Below, in pieces: positions 41,582 to 48,720 of a DNA stretch of 48,720 nt. The notes under the pieces were generated by a model, which worked only from the letters and a program-made list of their open reading frames with translations, was not told where the DNA came from and searched no databases. Position 1 is the stretch's first letter, and every line of letters starts with the position of its first letter. A program made the position numbers and the translations under genes. Origin of the DNA: a virus; IMG/VR virus record IMGVR_UViG_3300044491_002661, positions 1 through 48,720 of that record. One strand, written 5' to 3'.

Positions 41582-43132
41582 ATGAGCGTAGATACAAATT
41601 TAATCAAAAGCCCGTACAAGAAAGAGAAGTTCAATCAACAACAGATTGAAGACCTTGTAAGATGTACACAAGATCCACAATATTTTATTGAAAACTTTGT
41701 TTGGATTCAGCACCCGGTCAAGGGCAGAATGAAGTTCAACTTGTTCGATTTTCAACGTGGACTATTAGATGCTTACCATAATCACAGATACAGTATAGCA
41801 CTTATCAGTAGACAAATGGGTAAGTCAACTGCGGCCGCTGCATATTTGCTATGGTATGCTATGTATGTGCCTGATCAGACAATCCTTATTGCAGCGCACA
41901 AGTACAGTGGTGCTCAAGAGATTATGCAACGTATAAGGTTTGCTTATGAACTATTGCCGGATCATGTACGTGCAGGTGTCACAGCATACAACAAAGGTAG
42001 TTTAGAGTTTGACAATGGTAGTCGTATTATCGCACAAGCTACAACAGAAAATACTGGTCGTGGTTTAAGTATTTCGCTAGCATACTTAGACGAGTTTGCA
42101 TTTGTGCGTCCTACTATTGCTCGTGAGTTTTGGACATCACTAAGTCCTACACTTAGTACAGGTGGTAAATGTATTATTACAAGTACACCAAACCAAGACG
42201 ATGATCAATTTGCACAGATTTGGCGAGGCGCTTGTAATACACTAGATGAATTTGGCAACGAAAAAGTTGTTGGTAAAAACGGATTTAAAAGCTACAATGC
42301 TGATTGGAAAGCACATCCTGACAGGGATCAAAAATGGGCAGATGAAGAAGAAGGTAAAATAGGCGAAGAACGTTTTCGCAGAGAACACCTCAATGAATTT
42401 ATTGCGTACGACGAAACACTCATTAGTAGTTTAAAACTTGCTATGATGGAAAGCAAAGATGTATACAAACGTACAGGGCAAGTGCGATGGTATAAAAACA
42501 TTACCAAAGGTGCTACTTATATTGCGGGCCTAGATCCAAGTTTGGGAACAGGTGGGGACAATGCTGCTATACAGATATACGAACTTCCGGGCATGCGCCA
42601 AGTAGCAGAATGGATGCATAATAAAACTAGCATCACAGAACAAATACGTATTATGCGAAGTATGCTAATGGAAGTGCAAGACGCCGCACCAGAAAGTGAA
42701 ATATACTGGAGTGTAGAAAACAATACACTAGGAGAAGCAGCACTTGTGGTTATATCTGAAATGGGAGAAGAAAATATACCAGGTCAGTTTATAAGTCAGC
42801 CTCGCAGTGCTAACAGAGGATTTAGAAAAGGGTTTACAACTACAAACAAAAGTAAACTCGCGGCATGTAGTAAACTTAAAACTTGGGTCGAAACAGACAA
42901 GATGGAAATTGCCAGTAGTGCATTGTTGAGAGAGATTAAAACATTCATTGCTAGAGGCAGCAGTTTTAGTGCTAAAGACGGTGAAACAGATGATTTGGTA
43001 ATGGCATGTGTGCTAGTTGTGCGTATTGCTCAACAAGTAGCTCAATACGATGAAGCTACATTTGATGAGCTCAAAGATAGTTTCTCTGATGAAGAGTCAG
43101 TTGAGCCTATGCCTTTTGTGTTTCTAACATAA
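41582..43132 (+). CDS. Terminase large subunit gp17 (packaging ATPase/nuclease), 516 aa
   Basis: ATPase domain: Walker A SRQMGKST (76-83), Walker B LAYLDE (Asp170, Glu171), and the coupling motif ITSTPN (199-204). Nuclease domain: 'YIAGLDPSLGTGGDNAAI' with Asp318, 'VENNTLGEAAL' and 'DDLVMACVL' provide the RNase H-like acidic residues. It packages DNA into the prohead and cuts the concatemer. 516 residues against 610 in T4; like other marine T4-like terminases it lacks much of the T4 N-terminal extension. No Shine-Dalgarno sequence is present and the leader would be about three bases. Confidence 0.97.
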   Translation: MSVDTNLIKSPYKKEKFNQQQIEDLVRCTQDPQYFIENFVWIQHPVKGRMKFNLFDFQRGLLDAYHNHRYSIALISRQMGKSTAAAAYLLWYAMYVPDQTILIAAHKYSGAQEIMQRIRFAYELLPDHVRAGVTAYNKGSLEFDNGSRIIAQATTENTGRGLSISLAYLDEFAFVRPTIAREFWTSLSPTLSTGGKCIITSTPNQDDDQFAQIWRGACNTLDEFGNEKVVGKNGFKSYNADWKAHPDRDQKWADEEEGKIGEERFRREHLNEFIAYDETLISSLKLAMMESKDVYKRTGQVRWYKNITKGATYIAGLDPSLGTGGDNAAIQIYELPGMRQVAEWMHNKTSITEQIRIMRSMLMEVQDAAPESEIYWSVENNTLGEAALVVISEMGEENIPGQFISQPRSANRGFRKGFTTTNKSKLAACSKLKTWVETDKMEIASSALLREIKTFIARGSSFSAKDGETDDLVMACVLVVRIAQQVAQYDEATFDELKDSFSDEESVEPMPFVFLT

Positions 43133-43135
43133 ATA
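43128..43135 (+). promoter_or_regulatory. Late promoter box (CATAAATA)
   Basis: CATAAATA overlaps the gp17 stop, 16 bases before the 43152 ATG, with 'aaagga' in the leader. Confidence 0.55.
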
Positions 43136-43151
43136 TAATAAAGGAACTAGC

Positions 43152-44507
43152 ATGATTAGTAGTGAAAAAATTGCAAATGGCATATTTAAGATTCTAAAAG
43201 GCAGCGGTGTCTCAATACAGTTGTATACCGACGAAGGTGAAAGCACAGTTGATCCTGATAATGCTAGAAGGTTCTATATTAAAGATTTGGGCAGTATGAT
43301 TAACTTAGATGAAACAGATAGTAACAGAGAAATACGTGTAAGTGTAAATCGTAATACAGACTTAGACGAGTTTAAAGATACGCTGTTTCAGATCAAAAAT
43401 CTAGCTAATCGCAGTATTATTGAATACACACTAAAAAGTTTTACTAAAAAGATAGAACCAAAAGACCAAGATTACCAAGCGCAAAAGGTGAGAGACATGA
43501 AAATTGAAGAAGGTATTAGCCCAGCATACGGTACTAGCAAAAGCAGTTATCAAAAGCTAGAAAGTGCTAAACTTATTATTAAACACACAAAAGCAGTGAA
43601 CGAAGAATCACGTGGCAGCAGAAGTAGAAACATCAATGCAATTTACATTGAAAATGCAGACGGTGAACGTTTCAAAATGCCTACCAATAATTTAGCAGGC
43701 GGCAGAGCTATGCTACGTCATGTTAAAGAAGGCGGCGAATTTGCTGATGCCTTTGGTAAGCATATTCAAGAACAAACAGTCGAACTTAAAAGATTAAAAG
43801 AGTTTGCCAATTACAGTAAGCGCAACAATTTGGTAAATGAAGATACAGCAGAAATAGTGGAAGCAGTCTCTCAGCGTATTTCTACTATTAGAGAATCAAT
43901 TAACAAACTTAAAGGTTGTAAATGTTACAACGAAACAAAAGAGAAGTTTGAAGCAAAAGAAGTTAAGATCAATGAAACAGATCGTACAAAACTTCGTAAT
44001 CAGTTTACAGTACGTACATTTGACGAAAGTCTAGATGAAGCGTTACCGTATGTAAATGCATTAGTCAAAGAGATGAAAAGTCTTAAAGAGCGTGATGCAT
44101 TTGCGGCAGAGACACTGGATAGTCTAGTCAATACTATTATAGGTATGGACAAAGTAAGACTACGCAAAGGTGTTGATGTCAGAAGCGATCCTGAAAATCC
44201 AATGGCTAATTCAAATATGAAAGATAAGTCACTTAACGTGCAGTTGGGTGCGGCAGCTAGTTATCTAGCAGGCGTAATCGACGGCGGCAAAGATCAGGAT
44301 CAGCTCGCAGTATTGTTGTCAAGATTTGATGATGAGGTTGACAATATCAAAGATGGTGCTATGTTAAAGAAAGCAGTTCTTGCTATCAAAACATTAGTGT
44401 CTAAGACAAAGCAACCAGCGAGCGAAACCCGTGTACCCAGTGAACCAATTGAAAATACATTTGAACACGCATTTGAAAAATACGATTTCAATAAAATATT
44501 CGGTTGA
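43152..44507 (+). CDS. Unknown protein downstream of gp17, 451 aa
   Basis: A basic/acidic mixed, mostly helical protein: 'IANGIFKILKGSGVSIQLYTDEGE' at the start, 'AIYIENADGERFKMPTNNLAGGRAMLRHVKEGGEFADAFGKHI' in the middle, 'KLKGCKCYNETKEKFEAK' with a Cys pair, and an end 'FEHAFEKYDFNKIFG'. I recall similar proteins near the packaging genes of marine T4-like phages but no function. It has a late box, so a virion or assembly role is plausible. Its TGA stop lies within the -35 box of the gp32 promoter. Confidence 0.6.
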   Translation: MISSEKIANGIFKILKGSGVSIQLYTDEGESTVDPDNARRFYIKDLGSMINLDETDSNREIRVSVNRNTDLDEFKDTLFQIKNLANRSIIEYTLKSFTKKIEPKDQDYQAQKVRDMKIEEGISPAYGTSKSSYQKLESAKLIIKHTKAVNEESRGSRSRNINAIYIENADGERFKMPTNNLAGGRAMLRHVKEGGEFADAFGKHIQEQTVELKRLKEFANYSKRNNLVNEDTAEIVEAVSQRISTIRESINKLKGCKCYNETKEKFEAKEVKINETDRTKLRNQFTVRTFDESLDEALPYVNALVKEMKSLKERDAFAAETLDSLVNTIIGMDKVRLRKGVDVRSDPENPMANSNMKDKSLNVQLGAAASYLAGVIDGGKDQDQLAVLLSRFDDEVDNIKDGAMLKKAVLAIKTLVSKTKQPASETRVPSEPIENTFEHAFEKYDFNKIFG

Positions 44508-44532
44508 CAGGCACACAAAAAACACATATACT
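44504..44532 (+). promoter_or_regulatory. Sigma70-type promoter of gp32
   Basis: TTGACA (44504-44509), 17-base spacer, TATACT (44527-44532). It shares GGTTGACA with the promoters at 18875 and 33393. The leader to the 44604 ATG is about 65 bases. Confidence 0.8.
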
Positions 44533-44533
44533 A

Positions 44534-44555
44534 GTGACTATATGTTAGTAGTCAC
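44534..44555 (+). promoter_or_regulatory. Leader hairpin of gp32 mRNA
   Basis: Perfect 7-base inverted repeat gtgacta / tagtcac with an 8-base loop, at about the transcription start. A-rich, poorly paired sequence follows up to the 'aggag' ribosome site. T4 gp32 represses its own translation by binding such a leader. Confidence 0.45.
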
Positions 44556-44603
44556 AAAGGCATACTTAGGCATAAAACATAGGCAAATTATAGGAGAATA
44601 ACT

Positions 44604-45650
44604 ATGGCAACATTGGCAGAAATTCGAGCAAAACTACAAGCATCAGAGGGCGGCAATCGTAGCAGCTCAGGCGGAGGAGGCGATAACGCTATCTTCCCAT
44701 TTTGGAATATCCCAGAAAATTCAACAAGTGTATTACGCTTCTTACCAGATGGTGACGCAAGCAACACATACTTTTGGCGTGAGCGTCAAATGATTCGTTT
44801 GGAATTTGCTGGAGTGAAAGGCGACCCTAACAGTCGTCGAGTCACAGTAAACGTTCCATGTAATGAAATGTGGGGACCGGTGGGCAGTTGCCCAGTACTA
44901 TCGGAAGTACGTAACTGGTTTAAAGATCCTGCACTAGAAGACATGGGTCGTAAGTATTGGAAAAAGCGTAGTTACGTATTCCAAGGCTTTGTGGCTGAAA
45001 ACAGTCTACAAGAAGATACTACTCCCGACAATCCAATTCGTAGGTTTATCATCAATCCAAGCATCTTTAATATTATCAAAGGCGCACTAATGGACAGTGA
45101 TTTTACAGAACTTCCTACAGATATTGAACAAGGTACTGATTTCCGTCTTACTAAGACAACAAAAGGTCAGTATGCAGATTATTCAACATCTAGCTGGAGT
45201 CGTAGGGAGCGTAGCTTAGACAGTAACGAACGTGCAGCAATTGACACACATGGGTTGTTTAATCTAAATGATTTCCTTCCCAAGCAACCAACGGAAGCTG
45301 AATTGACTGCAATTGGTCAAATGTTTGAAGCAAGTGTTGATGGTCAAATGTATGATCCAGAATTGTATGGTAATTTTTATCGTCCAGCTGGTGTACAAAT
45401 TGATACATCAAACAGTGCGCCAAATAATTCAGCGGCCAAGCCTGCGGCACAGAGTGTTCCGCAACCAACACCAGCGCCTGCAACAACAGCGGCTCCGGTA
45501 GTAGAGGCAGCACCAACTCCTGTCACACCGCCTGCACAACAAGAAGCAGTAGCGGCGGCAGTAGCGGCTACAGCACCAGCAGGTGATGATAGCGGTGAAA
45601 AGCCAAGTGCGCAAGATATCTTAGCAGCAATTCGCAATCGCGGAGCATAA
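44604..45650 (+). CDS. Single-stranded DNA-binding protein gp32, 348 aa
   Basis: 'LAEIRAKLQASEGG' N-terminus, then the OB-fold core with 'SVLRFLPDGD', 'YFWRERQMIRLEFAG', 'CNEMWGPVGSCPV' and 'YWKKRSYVFQGFV', then 'IRRFIINPSIFNIIKG' and 'QYADYSTSSWSRRERSL', in the order of T4 gp32. It coats ssDNA in replication, recombination and repair and works with UvsX/UvsY encoded next. The T4 zinc ligands are only half kept: Cys86 and Cys96 match T4 Cys77 and Cys87 with the same spacing, but the third Cys is Leu99. A long Pro/Ala linker (about 275-330) leads to the C-terminal tail. Good 'aggag' site. Confidence 0.9.
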   Translation: MATLAEIRAKLQASEGGNRSSSGGGGDNAIFPFWNIPENSTSVLRFLPDGDASNTYFWRERQMIRLEFAGVKGDPNSRRVTVNVPCNEMWGPVGSCPVLSEVRNWFKDPALEDMGRKYWKKRSYVFQGFVAENSLQEDTTPDNPIRRFIINPSIFNIIKGALMDSDFTELPTDIEQGTDFRLTKTTKGQYADYSTSSWSRRERSLDSNERAAIDTHGLFNLNDFLPKQPTEAELTAIGQMFEASVDGQMYDPELYGNFYRPAGVQIDTSNSAPNNSAAKPAAQSVPQPTPAPATTAAPVVEAAPTPVTPPAQQEAVAAAVAATAPAGDDSGEKPSAQDILAAIRNRGA

Positions 45651-45667
45651 TCAAAACATCTAACACA

Positions 45668-45689
45668 GTAGGCGGCAATAGTCGCCTAC
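45668..45689 (+). promoter_or_regulatory. Hairpin between gp32 and uvsX
   Basis: Perfect 7-base stem gtaggcg / cgcctac with an 8-base loop. It is followed by ttatattctt, a poor U-run, so it is at most a weak or attenuating terminator or an RNA-processing/stability element 21 bases before the uvsX ATG. Confidence 0.5.
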
Positions 45690-45710
45690 ATTATATTCTT
45701 GGAGAAATTA

Positions 45711-46826
45711 ATGGCAAAGCCTTTTGACGTAAGTAAATTCCGCAAAAGTATTACTAAAGCGGTGCCCGGACTAAGTGTTGGGTTTAATGATCCGGACACA
45801 TGGATCAGTACAGGTAATTACACACTAAACAAACTAATCAGTGGAGAATTTGAAAAAGGTATTCCACTGGGTAAAGTAACAGTACTCGCAGGAGAATCGG
45901 GTGCAGGCAAAAGTTATATTGCAGCAGGTAATGTAATCAAGTCAGCACAAGAGCAAGGTATCTTCGTAGTACTAATCGACAGTGAAAACGCACTGGATGA
46001 AAAGTGGCTACATGCACTAGAAGTAGACACAGCAGAAGATAAACTACTCAAACTTAATATGAGTATGATCGACGATGTTGCTAGAACTATCAGTGACTTT
46101 ATGAAAGACTACAAAGCAGAATACACAGACAAGGAACACAGTGAGCGTCCTAAAGTATTATTTGTAGTTGACTCGTTGGGTATGCTACTAACACCTACTG
46201 ATGTTGATCAGTTTCAAAAAGGTGATATGAAAGGTGACATGGGTCGTAAACCTAAAGCACTAACATCGCTTGTTAGAAACACTGTTAACATGTTTGGTGA
46301 ATTTAATGTAGGACTACTAGCAACTAACCATACATATGCAAGTCAAGATATGTTTGATCCAGATGACAAGATCTCAGGTGGACAAGGCTTTATCTATGCA
46401 TCAAGTATTGTTATCGCTATGCGTAAACTAAAACTTAAAGTAGATGCCGATGGTAACAAAACATCTCAAGTACATGGTATTAGAGCAGCGTGTAAAGTAA
46501 TGAAAACACGTTATGCTAAACCTTTTGAAAGTGTACAGGTGGAGATCCCATACGAAACTGGCATGAGTCCTTATAGTGGACTTGTTGAATTCTTCGAAGC
46601 AAAAGAGATTCTAAAGAAGAGTGGTAACAGTTTAGAATACACTAGCCCTAAAACAGGCGAAGTAATCAAAATGTTCCGTAAGCCTTGGAATGCTAACAAG
46701 GACGGGGCGTTGGATCTTATTATGAGAGAATGGGACGACGAAGTCGTAGACGCTGTAGAAGAACTTCTGGAGGTAAATATCGAGGATACATTACCAGAGG
46801 AAGATACAATAAATGAAAATGAGTGA
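45711..46826 (+). CDS. uvsX: RecA-like recombinase UvsX, 371 aa
   Basis: I take the ATG at 45711 (MAKPFDVSKFRK), with 'ggag' six bases upstream; an in-frame TTG four codons earlier has no support. Walker A is GESGAGKS (61-68), the Walker B region 'VLFVVDSLGML', then 'LLATNHTYASQDMFDPDDKISGGQG' for the L2-like DNA-binding region. It catalyses homologous pairing and strand exchange in recombination-dependent replication. 371 residues against 391 in T4, with an acidic C-terminal tail. Linked to gp32 and uvsY as expected for one functional complex. Confidence 0.95.
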   Translation: MAKPFDVSKFRKSITKAVPGLSVGFNDPDTWISTGNYTLNKLISGEFEKGIPLGKVTVLAGESGAGKSYIAAGNVIKSAQEQGIFVVLIDSENALDEKWLHALEVDTAEDKLLKLNMSMIDDVARTISDFMKDYKAEYTDKEHSERPKVLFVVDSLGMLLTPTDVDQFQKGDMKGDMGRKPKALTSLVRNTVNMFGEFNVGLLATNHTYASQDMFDPDDKISGGQGFIYASSIVIAMRKLKLKVDADGNKTSQVHGIRAACKVMKTRYAKPFESVQVEIPYETGMSPYSGLVEFFEAKEILKKSGNSLEYTSPKTGEVIKMFRKPWNANKDGALDLIMREWDDEVVDAVEELLEVNIEDTLPEEDTINENE

Positions 46827-47073
46827 CAGTGAAATAACCACATATGTAGATATGTGGCTTAGTATTAAACCATACATTACTGCAAAAGATCGTGAAGTAG
46901 CATGTGAAAAGTTTCTTAGTGTAATTAACGAAAACATTGCAGATCTAAGTGAAGTCGGTGATGAATGGTTTGGTTATGACTCAACACTAGACAGAGTAAT
47001 TAGAGATGCTTATTATGAGGATGCTTATGATGACATCGATCAGGACTCGGATGAATATGATGATTGGCAATGA
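46813..47073 (+). CDS. Small acidic protein between uvsX and uvsY, 86 aa
   Basis: Overlaps the uvsX 3' end; the start is ATG 46813, or 46819 two codons later (MSDSEITTYVDMW). 'YVDMWLSIKPYITAKDREVACEKFLSVINEN' is helical, 'DEWFGYDSTLDRVIRDAY' follows, and the last 15 residues are nearly all acidic. Proteins of this kind occur beside recombination genes in marine T4-like phages. I know no function. Tight overlap with both neighbours points to co-regulation with UvsX and UvsY. Confidence 0.65.
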   Translation: MKMSDSEITTYVDMWLSIKPYITAKDREVACEKFLSVINENIADLSEVGDEWFGYDSTLDRVIRDAYYEDAYDDIDQDSDEYDDWQ

Positions 47074-47525
47074 GCTGGTATAGTAAAGTAAAGCAGAATA
47101 TAGCTAATATTGTTCCTGCAATTGATTATTTCGAAACACAACTAGATGAAGCAAGATTAGATTGTGGACTCAAAGGTAATGTGGAAAAACATTCACGTGA
47201 CATGCCTGGTATAGTTGAGTATCGATTTAATCAGTTACAGGAACTAGAAGCTATACTTGAACATCTTAATATTGAGATGCGCAGGATTCGCAACAAACAT
47301 TATCGCAAATATCTAGAAGGATATAACAAAGCACTTTCGAGTAGAGATGCTGAAAAGTATGCTGACAGCGAAAGTGAAGTAATTGACCAGCAACATATCA
47401 TCAACGAAGTAGCACTAATCCGTAATAAGTTTATGGGATTAATCAAAGCTATTGACGCCAAGCAGTTTCAAATTAATAATATTGTGAAACTACGTGCAGC
47501 AGGTTTGGAAGATGTTAGCCTGTGA
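47070..47525 (+). CDS. uvsY: Recombination mediator UvsY-like, 151 aa
   Basis: The ATG at 47070 overlaps the upstream stop (ATGA) and is preferred over an in-frame TTG two codons before it. The C-terminal half matches T4 UvsY in pattern: 'IEMRRIRNKHYRKYLEGYNKAL', 'KYADSESEVIDQQHIINEVALIRNKFMGLIKAIDAKQFQINNIVKLRAAG', against T4 'EMLRIEAQKKVALKARLDYYSG' and 'GALDAIKSRGFAIKHIQDMRAFEAG'. UvsY loads UvsX onto gp32-coated ssDNA. Size is near T4 UvsY (137). Position after uvsX supports the call; the identity is by eye only. Confidence 0.75.
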   Translation: MSWYSKVKQNIANIVPAIDYFETQLDEARLDCGLKGNVEKHSRDMPGIVEYRFNQLQELEAILEHLNIEMRRIRNKHYRKYLEGYNKALSSRDAEKYADSESEVIDQQHIINEVALIRNKFMGLIKAIDAKQFQINNIVKLRAAGLEDVSL

Positions 47526-47776
47526 ACTGGATGGAAATTGATAAGTTACTGTACAGTATGATTCCTTTGTATGAGGATAGAGAACTACTGTACAGTGATA
47601 TCAAAAAGAAATTCAATTGGAATGATAGCCAAGTTAAAGCGGCAGTAGATCCTATACTCAACCGTAAATTAGTAGAGCTAAAACAAACAAAAGACAAACC
47701 GAAAGCCAAGGCCAAAGACAAGGCCAAAGCAGCTAAACCTAAAAAGGCTAAAGCAGCTAAAAAATCTAATTTATAA
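47522..47776 (+). CDS. Small protein with histone-H1-like Lys/Ala tail, 84 aa
   Basis: The start is probably GTG at 47522, overlapping the uvsY stop (GTGA); an ATG at 47531 is possible. The N-terminal ~50 residues resemble a winged-helix-type domain ('LLYSDIKKKFNWNDSQVKAAVDPILNRKLVELKQT'). From about residue 57 the chain is Lys/Ala/Pro (KPKAKAKDKAKAAKPKKAKAAKK), like bacterial H1/HU tails. This suggests a nucleic-acid-binding protein expressed with the recombination genes. No named family is recognised. Confidence 0.6.
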   Translation: MNWMEIDKLLYSMIPLYEDRELLYSDIKKKFNWNDSQVKAAVDPILNRKLVELKQTKDKPKAKAKDKAKAAKPKKAKAAKKSNL

Positions 47777-47779
47777 ATA
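47772..47779 (+). promoter_or_regulatory. Consensus late promoter box (TATAAATA)
   Basis: Exact T4 late consensus TATAAATA, then five bases, then ATG at 47785. Predicted +1 is the A of ATG; no Shine-Dalgarno. Confidence 0.7.
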
Positions 47780-47784
47780 GTTTT

Positions 47785-48198
47785 ATGAAAAGCATCGCTT
47801 ATACTTGGAATCAATTTGACGAATCTGTAAATTTCAATGGCGAAATAGTAATGTCTGCATTAGATGATTTTTATGGAGTATTACGTAATGCCGGAATACA
47901 CAAGCAAATTTTAGAACTAGAACGCAAATGTGAATTTGATGTTGTGTATTATACAAATCGATTTGATAATTTAGCAACCCTTGAGAAGTCAGCTCGTCAA
48001 ACAGATATACAAACCAATACTGTGTACAATTTAGATCATGAAGCTGTTTGTTTCTATTGTCGCAGCATCACATTTTCAACTATGAGCATGTTACATAGAT
48101 ACAAAGACATTGTGATGAAAAATCCAGATTACAACAATGATATGGTATTCAATAGTTATCTAATTAATTCAGGTATACACAAGGCGGTAATCCAATGA
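47785..48198 (+). CDS. Unknown protein related to part of its downstream neighbour, 137 aa
   Basis: Contains 'LELERKCEFDVVYYTNRFD' (about 42-60), which parallels 'YELEHNITFDVVVKCRFD' in the next gene, and an opening 'IAYTWNQFDESVN' parallel to 'FAHTWNSNSYKVS' there. The C-terminal part 'FYCRSITFSTMSMLHRYKDIV...NDMVFNSYLINSGI' may correspond to the portion of the neighbour that lies beyond the window. It therefore looks like a short divergent paralogue. Function unknown. Late box with no leader space. Confidence 0.55.
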   Translation: MKSIAYTWNQFDESVNFNGEIVMSALDDFYGVLRNAGIHKQILELERKCEFDVVYYTNRFDNLATLEKSARQTDIQTNTVYNLDHEAVCFYCRSITFSTMSMLHRYKDIVMKNPDYNNDMVFNSYLINSGIHKAVIQ

Positions 48199-48720
48199 GT
48201 AGTCTGGAATATAAGATAGAGGCTGATTTATCAAATTTAAAAAACATTGCGGTTTGTATTAGTGGAGAACCCAGAACATATAATATGTGCGCAGAAAGTA
48301 TAAAGCGACATTTTGATTTCCCTACTGACGTAAACGTAAAGTTCTTTGCACACACTTGGAATAGTAATAGCTATAAAGTTAGTAATTGGTCAGCCGACAA
48401 CGATACAAAAATAGAATATGAAGAATATAATATCGAGTTTATAAACCGTGATCTGAGAAATTTTTTTGATTTTGAAAAATTAGAAGTTGAACAAAAGTTT
48501 GATGAAACAACAGTGTTTGATAATTTGTTTTACAGTGAAGCTAAGGCTAACCTTTTTAAAAGACAATATGAACTTGAACATAATATAACGTTTGATGTTG
48601 TTGTCAAATGTCGATTTGATATTGCGTTTGATCCTGCCTTGCCATTATGGAAAAAATTATGGCAGTCTAATAGACTACATGAAAAAACAGTGTATACTAA
48701 TAGTTTTATAATGGTGCATG
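48195..48720 (+). CDS. Unknown protein, 3' end outside the window (ISGxxRTY/HTWN family)
   Basis: Starts at the ATG overlapping the previous stop (ATGA); 175 codons remain open to the window edge. 'IAVCISGEPRTYNMCAESIKRHFDF' followed by 'VKFFAHTWN' and later 'FDVVVKCRFDIAFD' is a pattern I associate with glycosyltransferase-like proteins of phages and polysaccharide loci (ISGQxR...C..S......HTW). That association is tentative. It could belong with the glycan module functionally, though it is 22 kb away. Confidence 0.5.
   Translation, partial: MSSLEYKIEADLSNLKNIAVCISGEPRTYNMCAESIKRHFDFPTDVNVKFFAHTWNSNSYKVSNWSADNDTKIEYEEYNIEFINRDLRNFFDFEKLEVEQKFDETTVFDNLFYSEAKANLFKRQYELEHNITFDVVVKCRFDIAFDPALPLWKKLWQSNRLHEKTVYTNSFIMVH

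Noticed and set aside
45377-45637. Minus-strand Ala/Cys-rich open frames
   Set aside because: Antisense of the Pro/Ala-rich linker of gp32; the composition is explained by the real gene.
45668-45689. Intrinsic terminator after gp32
   Set aside because: The stem is good but only ttatattctt follows, not a U-run, so it is listed as a hairpin only.
1-48720. tRNA genes, insertion sequences, integrase, attachment sites, lysis genes
   Set aside because: Looked for in the short intergenic gaps and among the proteins; nothing with adequate support was seen.

Overview
The window is a contiguous piece of a large T4-like (Tevenvirinae-related) myovirus genome. Core T4-type genes are recognisable throughout: sheath gp18, tube gp19, neck gp13 and gp14, tail completion gp15, head completion gp4, terminase gp16 and gp17, dNMP kinase, gp32, UvsX and UvsY. 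The low GC, the AGT/ACA-rich tail-fibre genes and the auxiliary metabolic genes fit a marine phage. A Shemin-pathway 5-aminolevulinate synthase is an alphaproteobacterial trait, so I infer an alphaproteobacterial host (SAR11-, SAR116- or roseobacter-like). The host is not proven by the sequence.

Layout. (1) 1-18,872: a plus-strand adhesion module of very large fibre and structural proteins. It includes a beta-propeller-like protein, a fibre with two cupredoxin domains, a 1469-residue fibre with seven carbohydrate-binding-type repeats plus a beta-helix and a third cupredoxin, and an extraordinary Cys/Gly-rich protein. Short duplicated gene ends at 1615/6265 and 17129/17147 look like scars of module exchange. 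(2) 18,873-26,018: a surface-glycan module. A plus-strand operon encodes a GT9 heptosyltransferase-like enzyme, a carbamoyltransferase, an unknown protein, a cupin and an SGNH-like protein. It converges on a minus-strand hldD-hldE operon for ADP-heptose synthesis. (3) 26,072-28,375: a tetrapyrrole operon encoding a DUF454-type membrane protein, ALAS and a ferredoxin-dependent bilin reductase of the PcyA/PcyX type, coupled by ATGA overlaps. (4) 28,372-31,318, minus strand: NUDIX, gp15 and gp14. (5) 31,400-44,507, plus strand: neck, tail and packaging genes. (6) 44,504-47,776: recombination genes gp32, uvsX and uvsY with two small companions. (7) To the right edge: two partly related proteins of unknown function, the last cut by the window end.

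Regulation can be read directly. One promoter class is a near-consensus sigma70 promoter (TTGACA, 16-17 bp, TATAAT-like) in front of the glycan operons, the 31,400 gene, dNMP kinase and gp32. The other class is a T4-late-like ATAAATA box in front of structural genes. At gp13, gp14 and the 47,785 gene the late box ends exactly five bases before ATG, and at gp4 and gp17 eight bases before. These five genes lack a Shine-Dalgarno sequence, which predicts leaderless or nearly leaderless late mRNAs. Two good intrinsic terminators follow gp18 and precede gp17.

No tRNA, CRISPR array, insertion sequence, integrase or lysis gene was seen. No gene-free stretch exceeds about 100 bases.
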